Shown here piece after piece: positions 54,119-63,884 of a stretch of 64,000 nucleotides of DNA. The notes under the pieces are model-generated. The model ran no database searches. It was given only the letters and a program-made list of their open reading frames with translations, and had not been told where the DNA came from. Position 1 is the stretch's first letter, and each line of letters starts with the position of its first letter. Location of the stretch: the NCBI RefSeq assembly GCF_022829605.1, contig NZ_JAKSYD010000188.1:62001-126000 (forward strand). The letters run 5' to 3'. Source of the stretch: Methylobacterium sp. E-065. Its GTDB lineage: Bacteria; Pseudomonadota; Alphaproteobacteria; Rhizobiales; Beijerinckiaceae. The position numbers were made by a program, and so were the translations under genes.

Positions 54119-55303
54119 TCAAGAGTGGACGGGCCTGCGCTCTGTCACCGCGAGGGATCCCGCGAAGGCCAGGAACAGGGCGAGCAGCGCCAGCGCGAAG
54201 CCGTGCGGCGGTATGAGGTCGAGCCCACCGCCGATCACTGGTGGCCCCAGCATCAGGCCGACATTGTACAGCACCACGAAGGCCGCGTTGGCGCCGGCGA
54301 GATCGTTTGCCGGCGTGCGGTCGCCCAGCATGGCGAGCCCGACCGTGTAGAGCGTGCCGGCGATGCCGCCCCAGACCAAGAGCAGCAGGCCGAACGCTAG
54401 GGGGGTCCCGGCCGTCAACGGGATGAGCGCCGAGCCGGTGGCGCCCGCGAGACCTGCGCCGAGCAACACCGCGCCGCGGTTGAACCGGTCGGCGAGCCAA
54501 CCGAACGGAATCTGGAACAGCACATTGCCGAGTGCGATCAGGCTGACGAGCCCGGCTGCGCCCTGTGCGTCGTAGCCGAGGCGCAGGCCGTAGAGGGGCA
54601 GGATCGCGAAGATGCCGGTCTCCACCGCTCCGTACGCGAGGGCGGCCGCGAGCGCGCCGGGAGCAAGGCGCAGGTAGCTGAAGATGCTCCGGCCCGAACC
54701 CGGCTCGATCGTCGGCGACAGCCCGCGGGCGAGCAGGATGGGTAGGCCGCCGGCCAGCATGAGGGCGGCGCCGGTCGCGTAGGGGGCCAGCCCCTCGGTG
54801 CCGACGAGCGCCAGCAGGAGCGGGCCGACCGCAAAGCCCGCTGCCAGGACGGTGGCGTAGATGCCCATCACGAGGCCCCGTCGCTCCGGCGGGGCGGCGG
54901 CGTTGATCCAGTACTCGGAGAGCACGAACAGGGCACCGAGCGTCATCGAGAAGACGAAGCGCAGGGGAAACCAGAGCGCGATACCCGGCAGGATCGGGAA
55001 TAGGGTGAGGCTGGCCGCCCCGACGATCAGCGCCAGGCCGAGCAGCGGGGCGACCCCGATCCGGGCGGCCAGCCGCGGCACGAACGGCACCGTGCAGATG
55101 CTGGCGATGCCCGCCACCGCGGTGTTGATCCCGATCAGCGTGCTCGACGCGCCGCGTCGCTCCAACTCGATCGACAGGAGCGGGATCGACAGGCTCAGAC
55201 CGATGCCCACGACGGTGACGCAGGTGACTGCCGCCGCGATGGCCGCCACATCCTCCGAGCTGATTCCGCGCCGTCCCGCGTTCTCCACGTCCTTTTGGTT
55301 CAC
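54119..55303 (-). CDS. MFS transporter
   Basis: 394 residues with about 12 membrane spans. [46 protein letters not shown] shows the standard MFS start; [44 protein letters not shown] and [15 protein letters not shown] are MFS motifs. No substrate indicated. It resembles YcaD/arabinose-efflux type exporters. Overlaps the NUDIX gene by four bases. Confidence 0.88.
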   Translation of the reverse strand: MNQKDVENAGRRGISSEDVAAIAAAVTCVTVVGIGLSLSIPLLSIELERRGASSTLIGINTAVAGIASICTVPFVPRLAARIGVAPLLGLALIVGAASLTLFPILPGIALWFPLRFVFSMTLGALFVLSEYWINAAAPPERRGLVMGIYATVLAAGFAVGPLLLALVGTEGLAPYATGAALMLAGGLPILLARGLSPTIEPGSGRSIFSYLRLAPGALAAALAYGAVETGIFAILPLYGLRLGYDAQGAAGLVSLIALGNVLFQIPFGWLADRFNRGAVLLGAGLAGATGSALIPLTAGTPLAFGLLLLVWGGIAGTLYTVGLAMLGDRTPANDLAGANAAFVVLYNVGLMLGPPVIGGGLDLIPPHGFALALLALFLAFAGSLAVTERRPVHS

Positions 55304-56043
55304 AAGGCTACCCGTTCGCGCCGGCCGTAGCGCTCGTAATGGAACGGGATCATCCGGTACGGGGCGAAATCGGCGGCGATCTGAGCTTCGAGGTCGTCCA
55401 AGATGGCGCGGGTGATGTACGGCAGGTCGAGCTTACGGGCCGCATCGAGGCGGACCCAGGCGAGTTCGGTGAACTCGGCATCGGCCTGAACCCGGCCCGG
55501 CTCCTCGGCCGCCACCATCCGATGATCGACCGCGAAGAAGCGCGTGTCGAACCGGCGCACGCGCTTCGGCGGGGTGATCGCCCGGGCCACGAGGTGCAGC
55601 GCCTCGAGATCCGGCAGGACGCCGTGCCGGGCAAACCCCTCCCACCCCGCGGGTGTCTCCTCCGGCGCGCCGTGCTCGGTCGTGCCGAGCAGCAGGCCGG
55701 TTTCCTCGTAGGTCTCGCGGATGGCGGCGAGCGCGAGCGCCCGGCCGAGATGATGCGGCGGCCGGGAGACCTGCCGGGTCAGCGCCGCTTCGGCATAATC
55801 GGGCAGGGCGCCGGCCACCGGCATGTGACGGTCGCCGAGCTCGATCCGGCCGCCCGGGAAAACGAACTTGCCCGGCATGAAGGCGAGGTTGGGGTTGCGC
55901 CGGCCCATCAGGACCTTCAGGCCGCCCCGTCCCCGCCGGTCGATCACGATCATGGTGGCGGCGTCCCGCGGGCGCAGGCGCGCTGCGGCAGGCTTCCGCT
56001 CAGAGGCGGTGGCGATCTGGGGCTCCTGCTGCGGCAGCGGCAA
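55300..56043 (-). CDS. NUDIX hydrolase
   Basis: 247 residues. Nudix motif LALAAIRETYEETGLLLG (REXXEEXG) with GGRIELGD before it. The acidic residues bind Mg2+ for pyrophosphate cleavage of an unknown nucleotide or CoA-type substrate. The TTG at 56043 is chosen as start because GGAGGAG stands seven bases before it and the frame upstream is antisense-like. The start lies inside the end of the DUF983 gene (44-base overlap). Confidence 0.85.
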   Translation of the reverse strand: MPLPQQEPQIATASERKPAAARLRPRDAATMIVIDRRGRGGLKVLMGRRNPNLAFMPGKFVFPGGRIELGDRHMPVAGALPDYAEAALTRQVSRPPHHLGRALALAAIRETYEETGLLLGTTEHGAPEETPAGWEGFARHGVLPDLEALHLVARAITPPKRVRRFDTRFFAVDHRMVAAEEPGRVQADAEFTELAWVRLDAARKLDLPYITRAILDDLEAQIAADFAPYRMIPFHYERYGRRERVAL

Positions 56044-56464
56044 GGCGTGTCTCCTCCGACCCGTGTGTGGGGCGGCTCCGCGGTAGCGTGGCGAAGCCGT
56101 GCATGCCAAGGGCGTATTGCAGCCCGACGACGGCACCCTTGACGGGCTGGAGCAATATGAGCGCGAACAGGAGCGTGAAGGCCGGCCAGACTCCCATCTC
56201 AACCCAGAGGGGAACCTCGTAGGCGCTCTCCGTCTCCAGGATCAGGTATCCGACGATGTGGGCGACGATGAAGATCACCACGTAGGGTGGCAGATCGTCC
56301 GCCCGGTGGTGGTGCAACTCCAGACCGCAGCTATCGCATTCGGGCCGCACCTTAAGAAAACGGCCGAAGATCCGCCCCTGGCCGCAATGCGGGCAGCGGC
56401 CGATGAAGCCTCGGGCCATCGCGGGTACGAGACGGGTGCGCAGGGGAATCGCGTCGGCGGCCAT
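56000..56464 (-). CDS. DUF983 membrane protein
   Basis: 154 residues. RGFIGRCPHCGQGRIFGRFLKVRPECDSCGLELHHHRADDLPPYVVIFIVAHIVG is the full DUF983 pattern: two CxxC zinc-ribbon-like pairs, then two membrane segments. Function unknown. Lies between RNase R and the NUDIX gene on the same strand, an arrangement seen in other Rhizobiales. Confidence 0.93.
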   Translation of the reverse strand: MAADAIPLRTRLVPAMARGFIGRCPHCGQGRIFGRFLKVRPECDSCGLELHHHRADDLPPYVVIFIVAHIVGYLILETESAYEVPLWVEMGVWPAFTLLFALILLQPVKGAVVGLQYALGMHGFATLPRSRPTHGSEETRLAAAAAGAPDRHRL

Positions 56465-56487
56465 GTCCAGGGTCTACAACGGCCCGG

Positions 56488-58944
56488 TCAGCGGCGCGAC
56501 CCGCGATGGCGCGTCCCAGTGTTGCGGATGCCGGCGGGACGGCCGGACGGGGCTGCCTTGAACGGCCGGCCACCGGGCGCCTTGCCTGGTCCGGGCTTGC
56601 GGGCACCGGAACGGGACCGGCCCTCGCTGAGCAGCTCGAAGCGCAGCGCCCCGGCGACCGGCGCGGCCTCCACGAGCCGCACCTCGACCCGGTCGCCCAG
56701 GCGGAACGTCTCCCCGGTCCGCTCGCCCACCAGGGCGTGACGGCCCTCCTCGTGGCGGAAATAGTCGGCGCCGAGCTGCGAGACCGGCACGAAGCCGTCC
56801 GCCCCGGTCCCGTCGAGCTTGATGAACAGCCCGGCCCGGGTCACGCCGGCGATCTGGCCCTCGAAGCTGGCCCCGATCTGGTCGGCGAGGTGGTGGGCGA
56901 TCAGCCGGTCGATGGTTTCCCGCTCGGCCGCCATGGCGCGGCGCTCGGCCGCCGAGATCAGCTCGCCGATCTGCGCCAACTCGCCGAGGGAGACCGCGCT
57001 CCCGAGCCCATCGGTTCCGAGCCGGCAGGCAGTGATCAGCGCCCGGTGGACGATCAGGTCGGCGTAGCGCCGGATCGGCGAGGTGAAATGCGCGTAGCGC
57101 CGCAGATTCAGGCCGAAATGACCGAGATTTTCGGCGGCGTAGACGGCCTGGGCCTGGCTGCGCAGGATCACCTCGTTGAGGAAGACGCTGTGCTCGGTCT
57201 CGGCGACGGTCGCGAGGATCCGGTTGAACAAAGCGGGCCGCAGCGCCCCTTCCTTGGGCAGCTTGATGCCCACCGAGGCCAGGACCTCACCGAGCGCCCG
57301 CATCTTCTCGAGGGCCGGCTCATCGTGGACGCGGTAGATTAGCGGCTGTTTCGCCTGCTCCAGGGTCTCGGCCGCGGCGACGTTCGCCTGGATCATGAAT
57401 TCTTCGATCAGCCGATGCGCGTCGAGCCGTTCCGGCACGATCACCCGATCGACCGCGCCGTCGGGGGACAGCAGGACTTTGCGCTCGGGCAGATCGAGGG
57501 CGAGTGGGCCCCGGCGGTCGCGGGCCGCAAGCAGGGCCACGTAAGCCGCCCAAAGCGGGCGGAGCGCGGTCTCCAGCAGAGGGCCGGTCGTCGCGTCCGG
57601 CTGCCCGTCGATGGCTGCCTGCGCTTGGGCGTAGGCAAGCTTGGCGCGCGAGCGCATCATCACCCGGTGGAAGCCGTGGCGGCGCTTCTCGCCATCGGCG
57701 GAGATGACCATGCGCACGGCGAGTGCTGGCCGGTCCTCGCCCTCGCGCAGCGAGCAGAGGTCGTTCGAAATCCGCTCCGGCAGCATCGGCACGACCCGGT
57801 CGGGGAAGTAGACCGAATTGCCGCGCTCCAGCGCCTCGCGGTCGAGGCTGGAGCCCGCCCGCACATAGGCCGCCACATCCGCGATGGCGACGGTCAGGAT
57901 GAAGCCGCCCGGATTGGCCGGGTCGGGATCGGCCTCGGCCATGACGGCGTCGTCGTGGTCCTTGGCGTCCGGCGGGTCGATGGTCAGGAGCGGCCGGTCG
58001 CGCCAGTCCTCTCGGCCATTCAACGTCGCGGGTTCGGCGGCGTCCGCCTCGGCCAGTGTCGAATCCGCGAAGACGTGCGGGATGTTGTGCAGGTGGAGCG
58101 CGATCAGGCTCACCGCCTTCTCGGAGCCGAGCGAGCCCAGCCGCTCACGCACGCGTCCCTTCGGAAGGCCGAAGCGGGTCTCCCGCTCCAGCGAGACGCT
58201 GACGAGGTCGCCGTCACGGGCCTGGCCCTCTTCGCCGGGCGGGATCAGGATCTCGCGGCCCTGCGAGCGCTTCTCCACGGGGACGATCCGGCCACCCTGT
58301 GCGCCGGCCCGGTAGACGCCGATGATCTCGGCCTTGTTCTTTCCGATGACCTTGATGACCCGGCCCGTATAGCCACCCTCGGGGTCGCGCTCGACCCGGA
58401 TCAACGCGCGGTCGCCGATGCCAGATGCGGGCCGATTACCCTTGCGCGGGCCGCGGGGTTGCGCGAGCACGATGGCGGGCGGCTTGCCGGTTCCCGTCCA
58501 CTCCACGGGGACGGCCAGAAAATCGCCGTGGCGGTCCCGTGAGCGGATATCGGCCAGCACCACCGGCGGCAGGTGGCCGGCCGGAGCGAGGCCGCCGCGC
58601 CCGCGGTCGAGGGCGCCATCCTCTTCGATCTCTTTCAGGATGCGCTTCAGTTCGATCTTGGCGGACCCCTTGATGCCGAAGGCCTGGGCGATCTCGCGCT
58701 TGCCGACAGGTTCCTTCGACTCGGCCACGAAGGCGAGGATCTGCTCACGGGTGGGGATGGGCGGCGGAGCGACGGGCTCGGCCCCCGGGGCGGTGGTGCG
58801 ACGTGCCAAAAGGTGGTGCCGGCTGGTTCTCGGAAGACGAAGCCCATGTGGACTCAGGACCCACTTCGGTCCATTCCTCCTAAGATGGGTTCCCGGACCG
58901 CCCACGGCAACGCCGGGCCGTTCTTCCTCAACAGGCTGTGTCAA
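56488..58944 (-). CDS. rnr: Ribonuclease R
   Basis: Processive 3'-5' exoribonuclease; with the tmRNA system it degrades non-stop mRNA. Up to 818 residues. An N-terminal winged-helix region (TREQILAFVAESKEPVGKREIAQAFGI), cold-shock domains, RNB core with IDPPDAKDHDDAV (metal-binding Asp set) and HFTSPIRRYADLIVHRAL, an S1 domain (GQIAGVTRAGLFIKLDGTGADGFVP) and a basic tail (RSGARKPGPGKAPGG). The start is uncertain: a TTG at 58944 overlaps the previous stop (TTGA), or a TTG at 58809 (MARRTTAPG-like). Neither has a clear ribosome-binding site. Confidence 0.95.
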   Translation of the reverse strand: MTQPVEEERPGVAVGGPGTHLRRNGPKWVLSPHGLRLPRTSRHHLLARRTTAPGAEPVAPPPIPTREQILAFVAESKEPVGKREIAQAFGIKGSAKIELKRILKEIEEDGALDRGRGGLAPAGHLPPVVLADIRSRDRHGDFLAVPVEWTGTGKPPAIVLAQPRGPRKGNRPASGIGDRALIRVERDPEGGYTGRVIKVIGKNKAEIIGVYRAGAQGGRIVPVEKRSQGREILIPPGEEGQARDGDLVSVSLERETRFGLPKGRVRERLGSLGSEKAVSLIALHLHNIPHVFADSTLAEADAAEPATLNGREDWRDRPLLTIDPPDAKDHDDAVMAEADPDPANPGGFILTVAIADVAAYVRAGSSLDREALERGNSVYFPDRVVPMLPERISNDLCSLREGEDRPALAVRMVISADGEKRRHGFHRVMMRSRAKLAYAQAQAAIDGQPDATTGPLLETALRPLWAAYVALLAARDRRGPLALDLPERKVLLSPDGAVDRVIVPERLDAHRLIEEFMIQANVAAAETLEQAKQPLIYRVHDEPALEKMRALGEVLASVGIKLPKEGALRPALFNRILATVAETEHSVFLNEVILRSQAQAVYAAENLGHFGLNLRRYAHFTSPIRRYADLIVHRALITACRLGTDGLGSAVSLGELAQIGELISAAERRAMAAERETIDRLIAHHLADQIGASFEGQIAGVTRAGLFIKLDGTGADGFVPVSQLGADYFRHEEGRHALVGERTGETFRLGDRVEVRLVEAAPVAGALRFELLSEGRSRSGARKPGPGKAPGGRPFKAAPSGRPAGIRNTGTRHRGSRR

Positions 58945-59285
58945 CCGGTCGAGGCGATCTTGCGGATATGATCGACCGCTCGATCCACGTCGAAACCCGA
59001 AGACACGATCTCAGCCAGGCTGAACGGGCAGGCGCGCGGCAGGGTCAGATTCACCTGTCCCTCCAACGGGGCCAGTTCTGGCGTCTCGGCCGCTTGGATC
59101 GCCAGCGTCCAAGCGCCATCCATGCGCAGGCTCGCCGGGTCGGGCGGGTCGCCCGCAAGCGCCGCGAGCTTGGCGCGGCCTGAATCCCGGCAGGCGAGGC
59201 TCGTCGCATCGTCCGAGATCAGGGCGGCCTTGATCAGCTCGGCCAGGGCATCCCTGACCCGTTCCACGCTCGCGTTCATGGGCAT
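58941..59285 (-). CDS. Hypothetical protein (114 aa) upstream of RNase R
   Basis: Reads NASVERVRDALAELIKAALISDDATSLACRDSGRAKLAALAGD and ends in EIVSSGFDVDRAVDHIRKIAS. Mixed alpha/beta, soluble, no signal or membrane span. No family recognised. Start ATG 59285, or ATG 59279 (MNAS). Its TGA is joined to the first possible RNase R start, which suggests an operon. Confidence 0.6.
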   Translation of the reverse strand: MPMNASVERVRDALAELIKAALISDDATSLACRDSGRAKLAALAGDPPDPASLRMDGAWTLAIQAAETPELAPLEGQVNLTLPRACPFSLAEIVSSGFDVDRAVDHIRKIASTG

Positions 59286-59394
59286 CCGTTCCGAAGGGTC
59301 TGAGGGCGTGGCAAGCCGGATGCCAGCCGGAAACGGGCCGGTGTGACAGAACCGCCGATCTTTCCTGGCGATCCGCGCGGTGTAGAAGGCGGGT

Positions 59395-62300
59395 ATGATC
59401 CCGGTCCTGACTCGCCCAACCGAGGCCGTGCCGCTCTACGCCGCGGCCTGTGCGGAGCTGCGGTTGCGCGGCTTCGCGGGCGACCTATCCCTGTCGGACG
59501 CCGACCGCACCGTCTTCGCCACCGACAACTCGATCTACCAAGTGGAGCCGGGGGCCGTCGCCTTCCCGCGTTCCCGCGATGACCTGGTGCGCATCGCCAA
59601 GCTCCTCGACGACCCGCGCTTCTCCGAGATCGTGATCCGGCCCCGCGGCGGGGCGACCGGCACCAATGGCCAGTCGCTTGGCCACGGCCTCGTGGTCGAC
59701 ACCTCGCGGCACATGAACCGCATCCTGGAGATCGACGTCGCCAACCGCACCGTGCGGGTCGAGCCCGGGGTCGTGAAGGACCAGCTCAACCGGGAACTCG
59801 CCAAGCACGGCCTGTTCTTCGCGCCCGAACTCTCCACCTCGAACCGCGCCACCCTCGGCGGGATGATCTCGACGGATGCCTGCGGGCAGGGCTCGTGCCT
59901 CTACGGCAAGACCCGGGACCACGTCCTGGCGCTGACCTGCGTGCTCACCGACGGCACGGTCTGGACCGCCGAGCCCCTGGATGCGGAGGGCTTCGAGGCT
60001 GCCAAGGGGCGCAACGACCGGGTCGGTGAGATCCACCGTACCGTGGACGCCGTCGTCACCGCGTGCGCGACCTTGATCGAGGAGCGCTTCCCCAAGCTCA
60101 ACCGCTGCCTGACCGGCTACGACCTCGCGCATCTGCGCGATGCCGCGGGCCGGTTCGACCTCAAGAGCGTGCTCTGCGGTTCGGAGGGCACATTGGCGCT
60201 GATCGCCGAGGCGCGGCTCAACGTCCTGCCGATCCCGAAATCCTCCGTCCTCGTGGCGCTGTCCTACGTCGATTTCGACGCGGCCTTGCGCGACGCACAG
60301 GCGCTGCTGCCCTTTGGCGCGGCTTCGGTGGAGACCATCGATTCCACCGTGCTGGCGCTCGCCCGCAAGGACCCGATCTGGGCCGAGGTGCGGGCTTTTT
60401 TCCCCGAGGATCCGGCCGGGCGGCCGGTGGACGGCATCAACCTCGTGGAGTTCGTCGGCGACGACGAGGCCGGCGTGGAGGCCGCCCTCACGCGGCTCAC
60501 CGACATGCTTGAGGCCGAACGCGGCACCGACACCAAGCGTCTTGGCTTCACCATCGCCCGGGGCGCGGCGATCGAGCGGCTCTGGACCATGCGCAAGAAG
60601 GCCGTGGGCCTGCTGGGCGCCGCCAAGGGCGATGCCCGGCCGATCCCCTTCGTGGAGGACACCGCCGTCCCGCCGGAGCGGCTCGCCGACTACATCGTGG
60701 AGTTCCGCGCACTCCTCGACGGCAAGGGGCTGCGCTACGGCATGTTCGGCCACGTCGATGCCGGCGTGCTGCACGTCCGGCCGGCGATCGACCTGAAGGA
60801 TCCGGACCAGAACCGCCTGATCCGCGAGGTCACCGAGGGCGTCGTCGCGCTCACCGCCAAGTATGGCGGCCTGCTCTGGGGCGAGCACGGCAAGGGATTT
60901 CGCTCGGAGTTCGTGCCGGAGACGTTCGGGCCGCTGATGCCGGCGCTGGAGGCGATCAAGCGGGCCTTCGATCCGGATGACCGGATGAACCCGGGCAAGA
61001 TCGCCTCGGCGCGGGGACAGAGCCTCACGCGGATTGACGGCGTGCCGCGCCGGGGCGAGCAGGACCGCACCATCCCGGCGCCGGTCCGGCAGGATTTCGA
61101 CGAGGCGCTCCACTGCAACGGCAACGGTGCCTGCTTCTCCTTCGATGCCGACGAAGCGATGTGCCCATCTTGGAAGGCGACCCGGGAGCGCCGGCATTCG
61201 CCCAAGGGTCGCGCTTCTCTGATGCGCGAGTGGTTGCGCCGGGCGGCGGCGGACGGCCTTGATCCGAGCGCCGAGCTGGCGCGGCAGCGTTCCGGCTGGT
61301 TCCGCGACGTAGTCGCCACCCTGTTGGATGCCCTGAAGCCGTATTCCGCCCAGCAAGATTTCTCGCACGCGGTCAAGGAGGCGATGGATGGCTGCCTCGC
61401 CTGCAAATCCTGCACGGGGTCCTGTCCGATCAAGGTCGACGTGCCGACCTTCCGGGCGAAGTTCCTGGCGCTCTATCACACACGCTACGCCCGGCCCCTG
61501 AAGGACCACCTCGTGGCGGCGCTGGAATCCCTGCTGCCGCTGGCCGCTAAGGCGCCACGCCTGAGCAACGCCCTCCTGGGCAACCCGATCGCACGCCTGA
61601 TCCTGGCCAAGGCCGGGTTAGTCGCGATCCCCAACCTGTCAACGGTCGATCTCCGAACAGGGCTGGCCGGTCTCGGTGTCGCGGTCGCGAGCCCCGAAGC
61701 ATTGGCGCGGCTGAGCCCGCACGAGCGCGCGACGGCGGTGCTGGTGGTGCAGGACGCCTTCACCAGCCATTTCGACGCGGACGTCGTGGCCGACGCCTGC
61801 GCGCTGCTGATCGCCCTGGGCTTCCGCCCCTGGCTGGTGCCCTACCGACCGAACGGCAAGCCGCTGCACGTTCACGGCTTTCTGGCTCGGTTCGCCGCCG
61901 TTGCGCGTTCCAACGCCGCGATGCTGCGCGTCTTCGCCCAGCAGGGCGTGCCCCTGGTCGGCATCGATCCGTCGATGACGCTGACCTACCGGTCCGAATA
62001 CGTGCAGGTGCTGGGCGATGACCTGCCGAAGGTTCATCTCCTGCAGGAATGGCTGGCGACCCAGCTCGACCGGATCACGCCGCGTCAGGGCGCTCGAACC
62101 ATGCGGCTCCTGCCCCACTGCACCGAGCGCACCAACGCGCCGGGGGCGGTGCGCGACTGGCAGGCCGTGTTCGCGCATCTCGGGCTGCGTCTCGACGTGC
62201 CGGCGGCCGGATGCTGCGGCATGGCCGGAACCTACGGGCACGAGGCCCGCCATCGCGCCACCTCGGAGGCGATCTACGACTTGAGCTGGGCCCGCCAGGT

Positions 62301-62475
62301 CGCCGAGGCCCCCGGCTGCACGCTGCTGGCCGACGGCTATTCCTGCCGGTCCCAGGCCAAGCTGGTCGACGGCGTGCGGCTGCGCCACCCGGTCCAGGCG
62401 CTCCTCGAGCATGTCCGTTCGGAGGTCGGCGCTGCGCCGTTCCATCCGGAGCGCGCGGCGGCTGCGGCGACGTGA
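59395..62475 (+). CDS. FAD/Fe-S dehydrogenase, YdiJ-like (D-2-hydroxyglutarate/D-lactate type)
   Basis: 1026 residues. FAD-binding PCMH domain (RPRGGATGTNGQSLGHGLVVD, NRATLGGMISTDACGQGS), the FAD-oxidase C domain (FVEDTAVPPERLADYIVEF, GMFGHVDAGVLHVRP), a bridging Cys region (CNGNGACFSFDADEAMCPSW), a [4Fe-4S] motif CLACKSCTGSCPIKVD, and two CCG-type cysteine domains (CC in AGCCGMAGTYGHE). Oxidises a D-2-hydroxyacid and feeds electrons to the respiratory chain. ATG 59395; stop overlaps the next GTG (GTGA). Confidence 0.92.
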   Translation: MIPVLTRPTEAVPLYAAACAELRLRGFAGDLSLSDADRTVFATDNSIYQVEPGAVAFPRSRDDLVRIAKLLDDPRFSEIVIRPRGGATGTNGQSLGHGLVVDTSRHMNRILEIDVANRTVRVEPGVVKDQLNRELAKHGLFFAPELSTSNRATLGGMISTDACGQGSCLYGKTRDHVLALTCVLTDGTVWTAEPLDAEGFEAAKGRNDRVGEIHRTVDAVVTACATLIEERFPKLNRCLTGYDLAHLRDAAGRFDLKSVLCGSEGTLALIAEARLNVLPIPKSSVLVALSYVDFDAALRDAQALLPFGAASVETIDSTVLALARKDPIWAEVRAFFPEDPAGRPVDGINLVEFVGDDEAGVEAALTRLTDMLEAERGTDTKRLGFTIARGAAIERLWTMRKKAVGLLGAAKGDARPIPFVEDTAVPPERLADYIVEFRALLDGKGLRYGMFGHVDAGVLHVRPAIDLKDPDQNRLIREVTEGVVALTAKYGGLLWGEHGKGFRSEFVPETFGPLMPALEAIKRAFDPDDRMNPGKIASARGQSLTRIDGVPRRGEQDRTIPAPVRQDFDEALHCNGNGACFSFDADEAMCPSWKATRERRHSPKGRASLMREWLRRAAADGLDPSAELARQRSGWFRDVVATLLDALKPYSAQQDFSHAVKEAMDGCLACKSCTGSCPIKVDVPTFRAKFLALYHTRYARPLKDHLVAALESLLPLAAKAPRLSNALLGNPIARLILAKAGLVAIPNLSTVDLRTGLAGLGVAVASPEALARLSPHERATAVLVVQDAFTSHFDADVVADACALLIALGFRPWLVPYRPNGKPLHVHGFLARFAAVARSNAAMLRVFAQQGVPLVGIDPSMTLTYRSEYVQVLGDDLPKVHLLQEWLATQLDRITPRQGARTMRLLPHCTERTNAPGAVRDWQAVFAHLGLRLDVPAAGCCGMAGTYGHEARHRATSEAIYDLSWARQVAEAPGCTLLADGYSCRSQAKLVDGVRLRHPVQALLEHVRSEVGAAPFHPERAAAAAT

Positions 62476-63383
62476 GCGGCACGGGCCTGACCGTCGCCGT
62501 GTTGGGGGCCGGCGCGGTCGGCTGCTACTACGGGTTCCTCCTGGCGAAGGCGGGCCATGCGGTCACGCTGATCGGACGTCCCGCCCTGGTCGAGGCGGTC
62601 CGGGCGTCCGGGTTGATCCTCGACACCGGGGCTGGAACCGACGCCGTCCCCGTGCAGGCGACCACGGAGGGGAACGGGGTCGCCGGGGCGGACCTCGTCC
62701 TGGTCTGCGTGAAATCCGGTGATACCGAATCGGCCGGTGCGCTGATCGCCCCGCACCTCGATCCAGCGGCGGCGGTCTTGAGCCTCCAGAACGGCGTCGA
62801 CAATGCCGAGCGCTTGGCCGCCATCCTCAGGCATCCCGTCGTGCCGGTGGCGGTCTACGTCGCCACCGAAATGGCCGGGCCGGCGCGCGTCCGACACAAC
62901 GGGCGGGGCGACCTGATCATTGGCGCCTCGGCGGCGAGCGGGCGCATTGCTGCCGCCTTCACGGCAGCCGGCATCCCGACCAGCGTGTCGGACCGAGCCA
63001 TCGACGCCCTTTGGGGCAAGCTGATCCTCAATTGTGCCTACAACGCCCTCTCGGCGCTGATGCAGCTCCCCTACGGTCGACTGGTGCGGGGCGTCGGCGT
63101 GGTCGCGAGTATGACCGACGTGGTGCAGGAATGCGTCGCCGTGGCCGAAGCGGCCGGGGTGTCCATGCCGGCCGATATCCTCGACCAAGTGCTGAGCCTC
63201 AGCGCCACCATGCCCGATCAGCGCTCCTCCACTGCGCAGGACCTCGCCCGGGGGCGCCCCAGCGAGATCGATCACCTGAACGGCTATGTGATGCGCATGG
63301 GAGCCGCGCTGGGTATCCCGACGCCGGCCAATCGGATGCTGCATATGCTCGTCAAGCTCGCCGAGGCACGTGGCAGCGGCTGA
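62472..63383 (+). CDS. panE: 2-dehydropantoate 2-reductase
   Basis: 303 residues; GTG at 62472 overlaps the previous stop. NADPH-binding VLGAGAVGCYYGFLLAKAG, LVCVKSGDTE, catalytic Lys in LWGKLILNCAYNALSAL, and the C-terminal AQDLARGRPSEIDHLNGYVMRMGA. Reduces ketopantoate to pantoate for CoA synthesis; related ketoacid substrates are possible. Complete. Confidence 0.92.
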   Translation: MSGTGLTVAVLGAGAVGCYYGFLLAKAGHAVTLIGRPALVEAVRASGLILDTGAGTDAVPVQATTEGNGVAGADLVLVCVKSGDTESAGALIAPHLDPAAAVLSLQNGVDNAERLAAILRHPVVPVAVYVATEMAGPARVRHNGRGDLIIGASAASGRIAAAFTAAGIPTSVSDRAIDALWGKLILNCAYNALSALMQLPYGRLVRGVGVVASMTDVVQECVAVAEAAGVSMPADILDQVLSLSATMPDQRSSTAQDLARGRPSEIDHLNGYVMRMGAALGIPTPANRMLHMLVKLAEARGSG

Positions 63384-63422
63384 TCACGAAGCACGCCACG
63401 CGCGGTGTTGCCCGACGCGCGA

Positions 63423-63884
63423 TCAGAAGACGCCCTCTTCGGCCAGCATCCTGCCGGACCGGATCGCGGGCTCCGCCGTGAAGTATCGCCGCTGGATCTC
63501 TCCAAAATCGACGATCCACTGGTCCATCGTGTCCGCAACGACGGCGACGCCGGCGGGGGTGAGTTGGATGTGCCGCGAGCCCATCGAGTCGATGGTCGCG
63601 ATGACGCCGAGACGCTGCGCCTTCGCGACGTACTTCCGAATGGTTTCGGGTCTCAGCGACGCGATCTTGATGCTGCCGAAGGCAAGCTTCTTCTCGACCC
63701 TGAGTCCGGGCTGCAGCGCCAGGTATGACAGGATGTGCCAGAGATCCATGGCGTCCCCGGCATCCGTAGTCTGACCCGATTCACTCCGGAGGGCGGCATC
63801 CCAGCCGACGAACTGCCGGTTCGTGAGCTTTAAGAGCTCTTGGACGCCCTCGCTGCACAGGAAGTCAGTCTTGGCGCCGGTCAT
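63423..63884 (-). CDS. Winged-helix-like hypothetical protein
   Basis: 153 residues from the ATG at 63884, with AAGGGAC six bases before it. LWHILSYLALQPGLRVEKKLAFGSIKIASLRPETIRKYVAKAQRLGVIATIDSMGSRHIQLTPAGVAVVADTMDQW resembles a MarR/IclR-like winged-helix DNA-binding region with a strand-turn-strand wing and a C-terminal helix. The first 45 residues are unlike any family I know. No partner gene in the window. Possibly a transcription factor. Confidence 0.6.
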   Translation of the reverse strand: MTGAKTDFLCSEGVQELLKLTNRQFVGWDAALRSESGQTTDAGDAMDLWHILSYLALQPGLRVEKKLAFGSIKIASLRPETIRKYVAKAQRLGVIATIDSMGSRHIQLTPAGVAVVADTMDQWIVDFGEIQRRYFTAEPAIRSGRMLAEEGVF

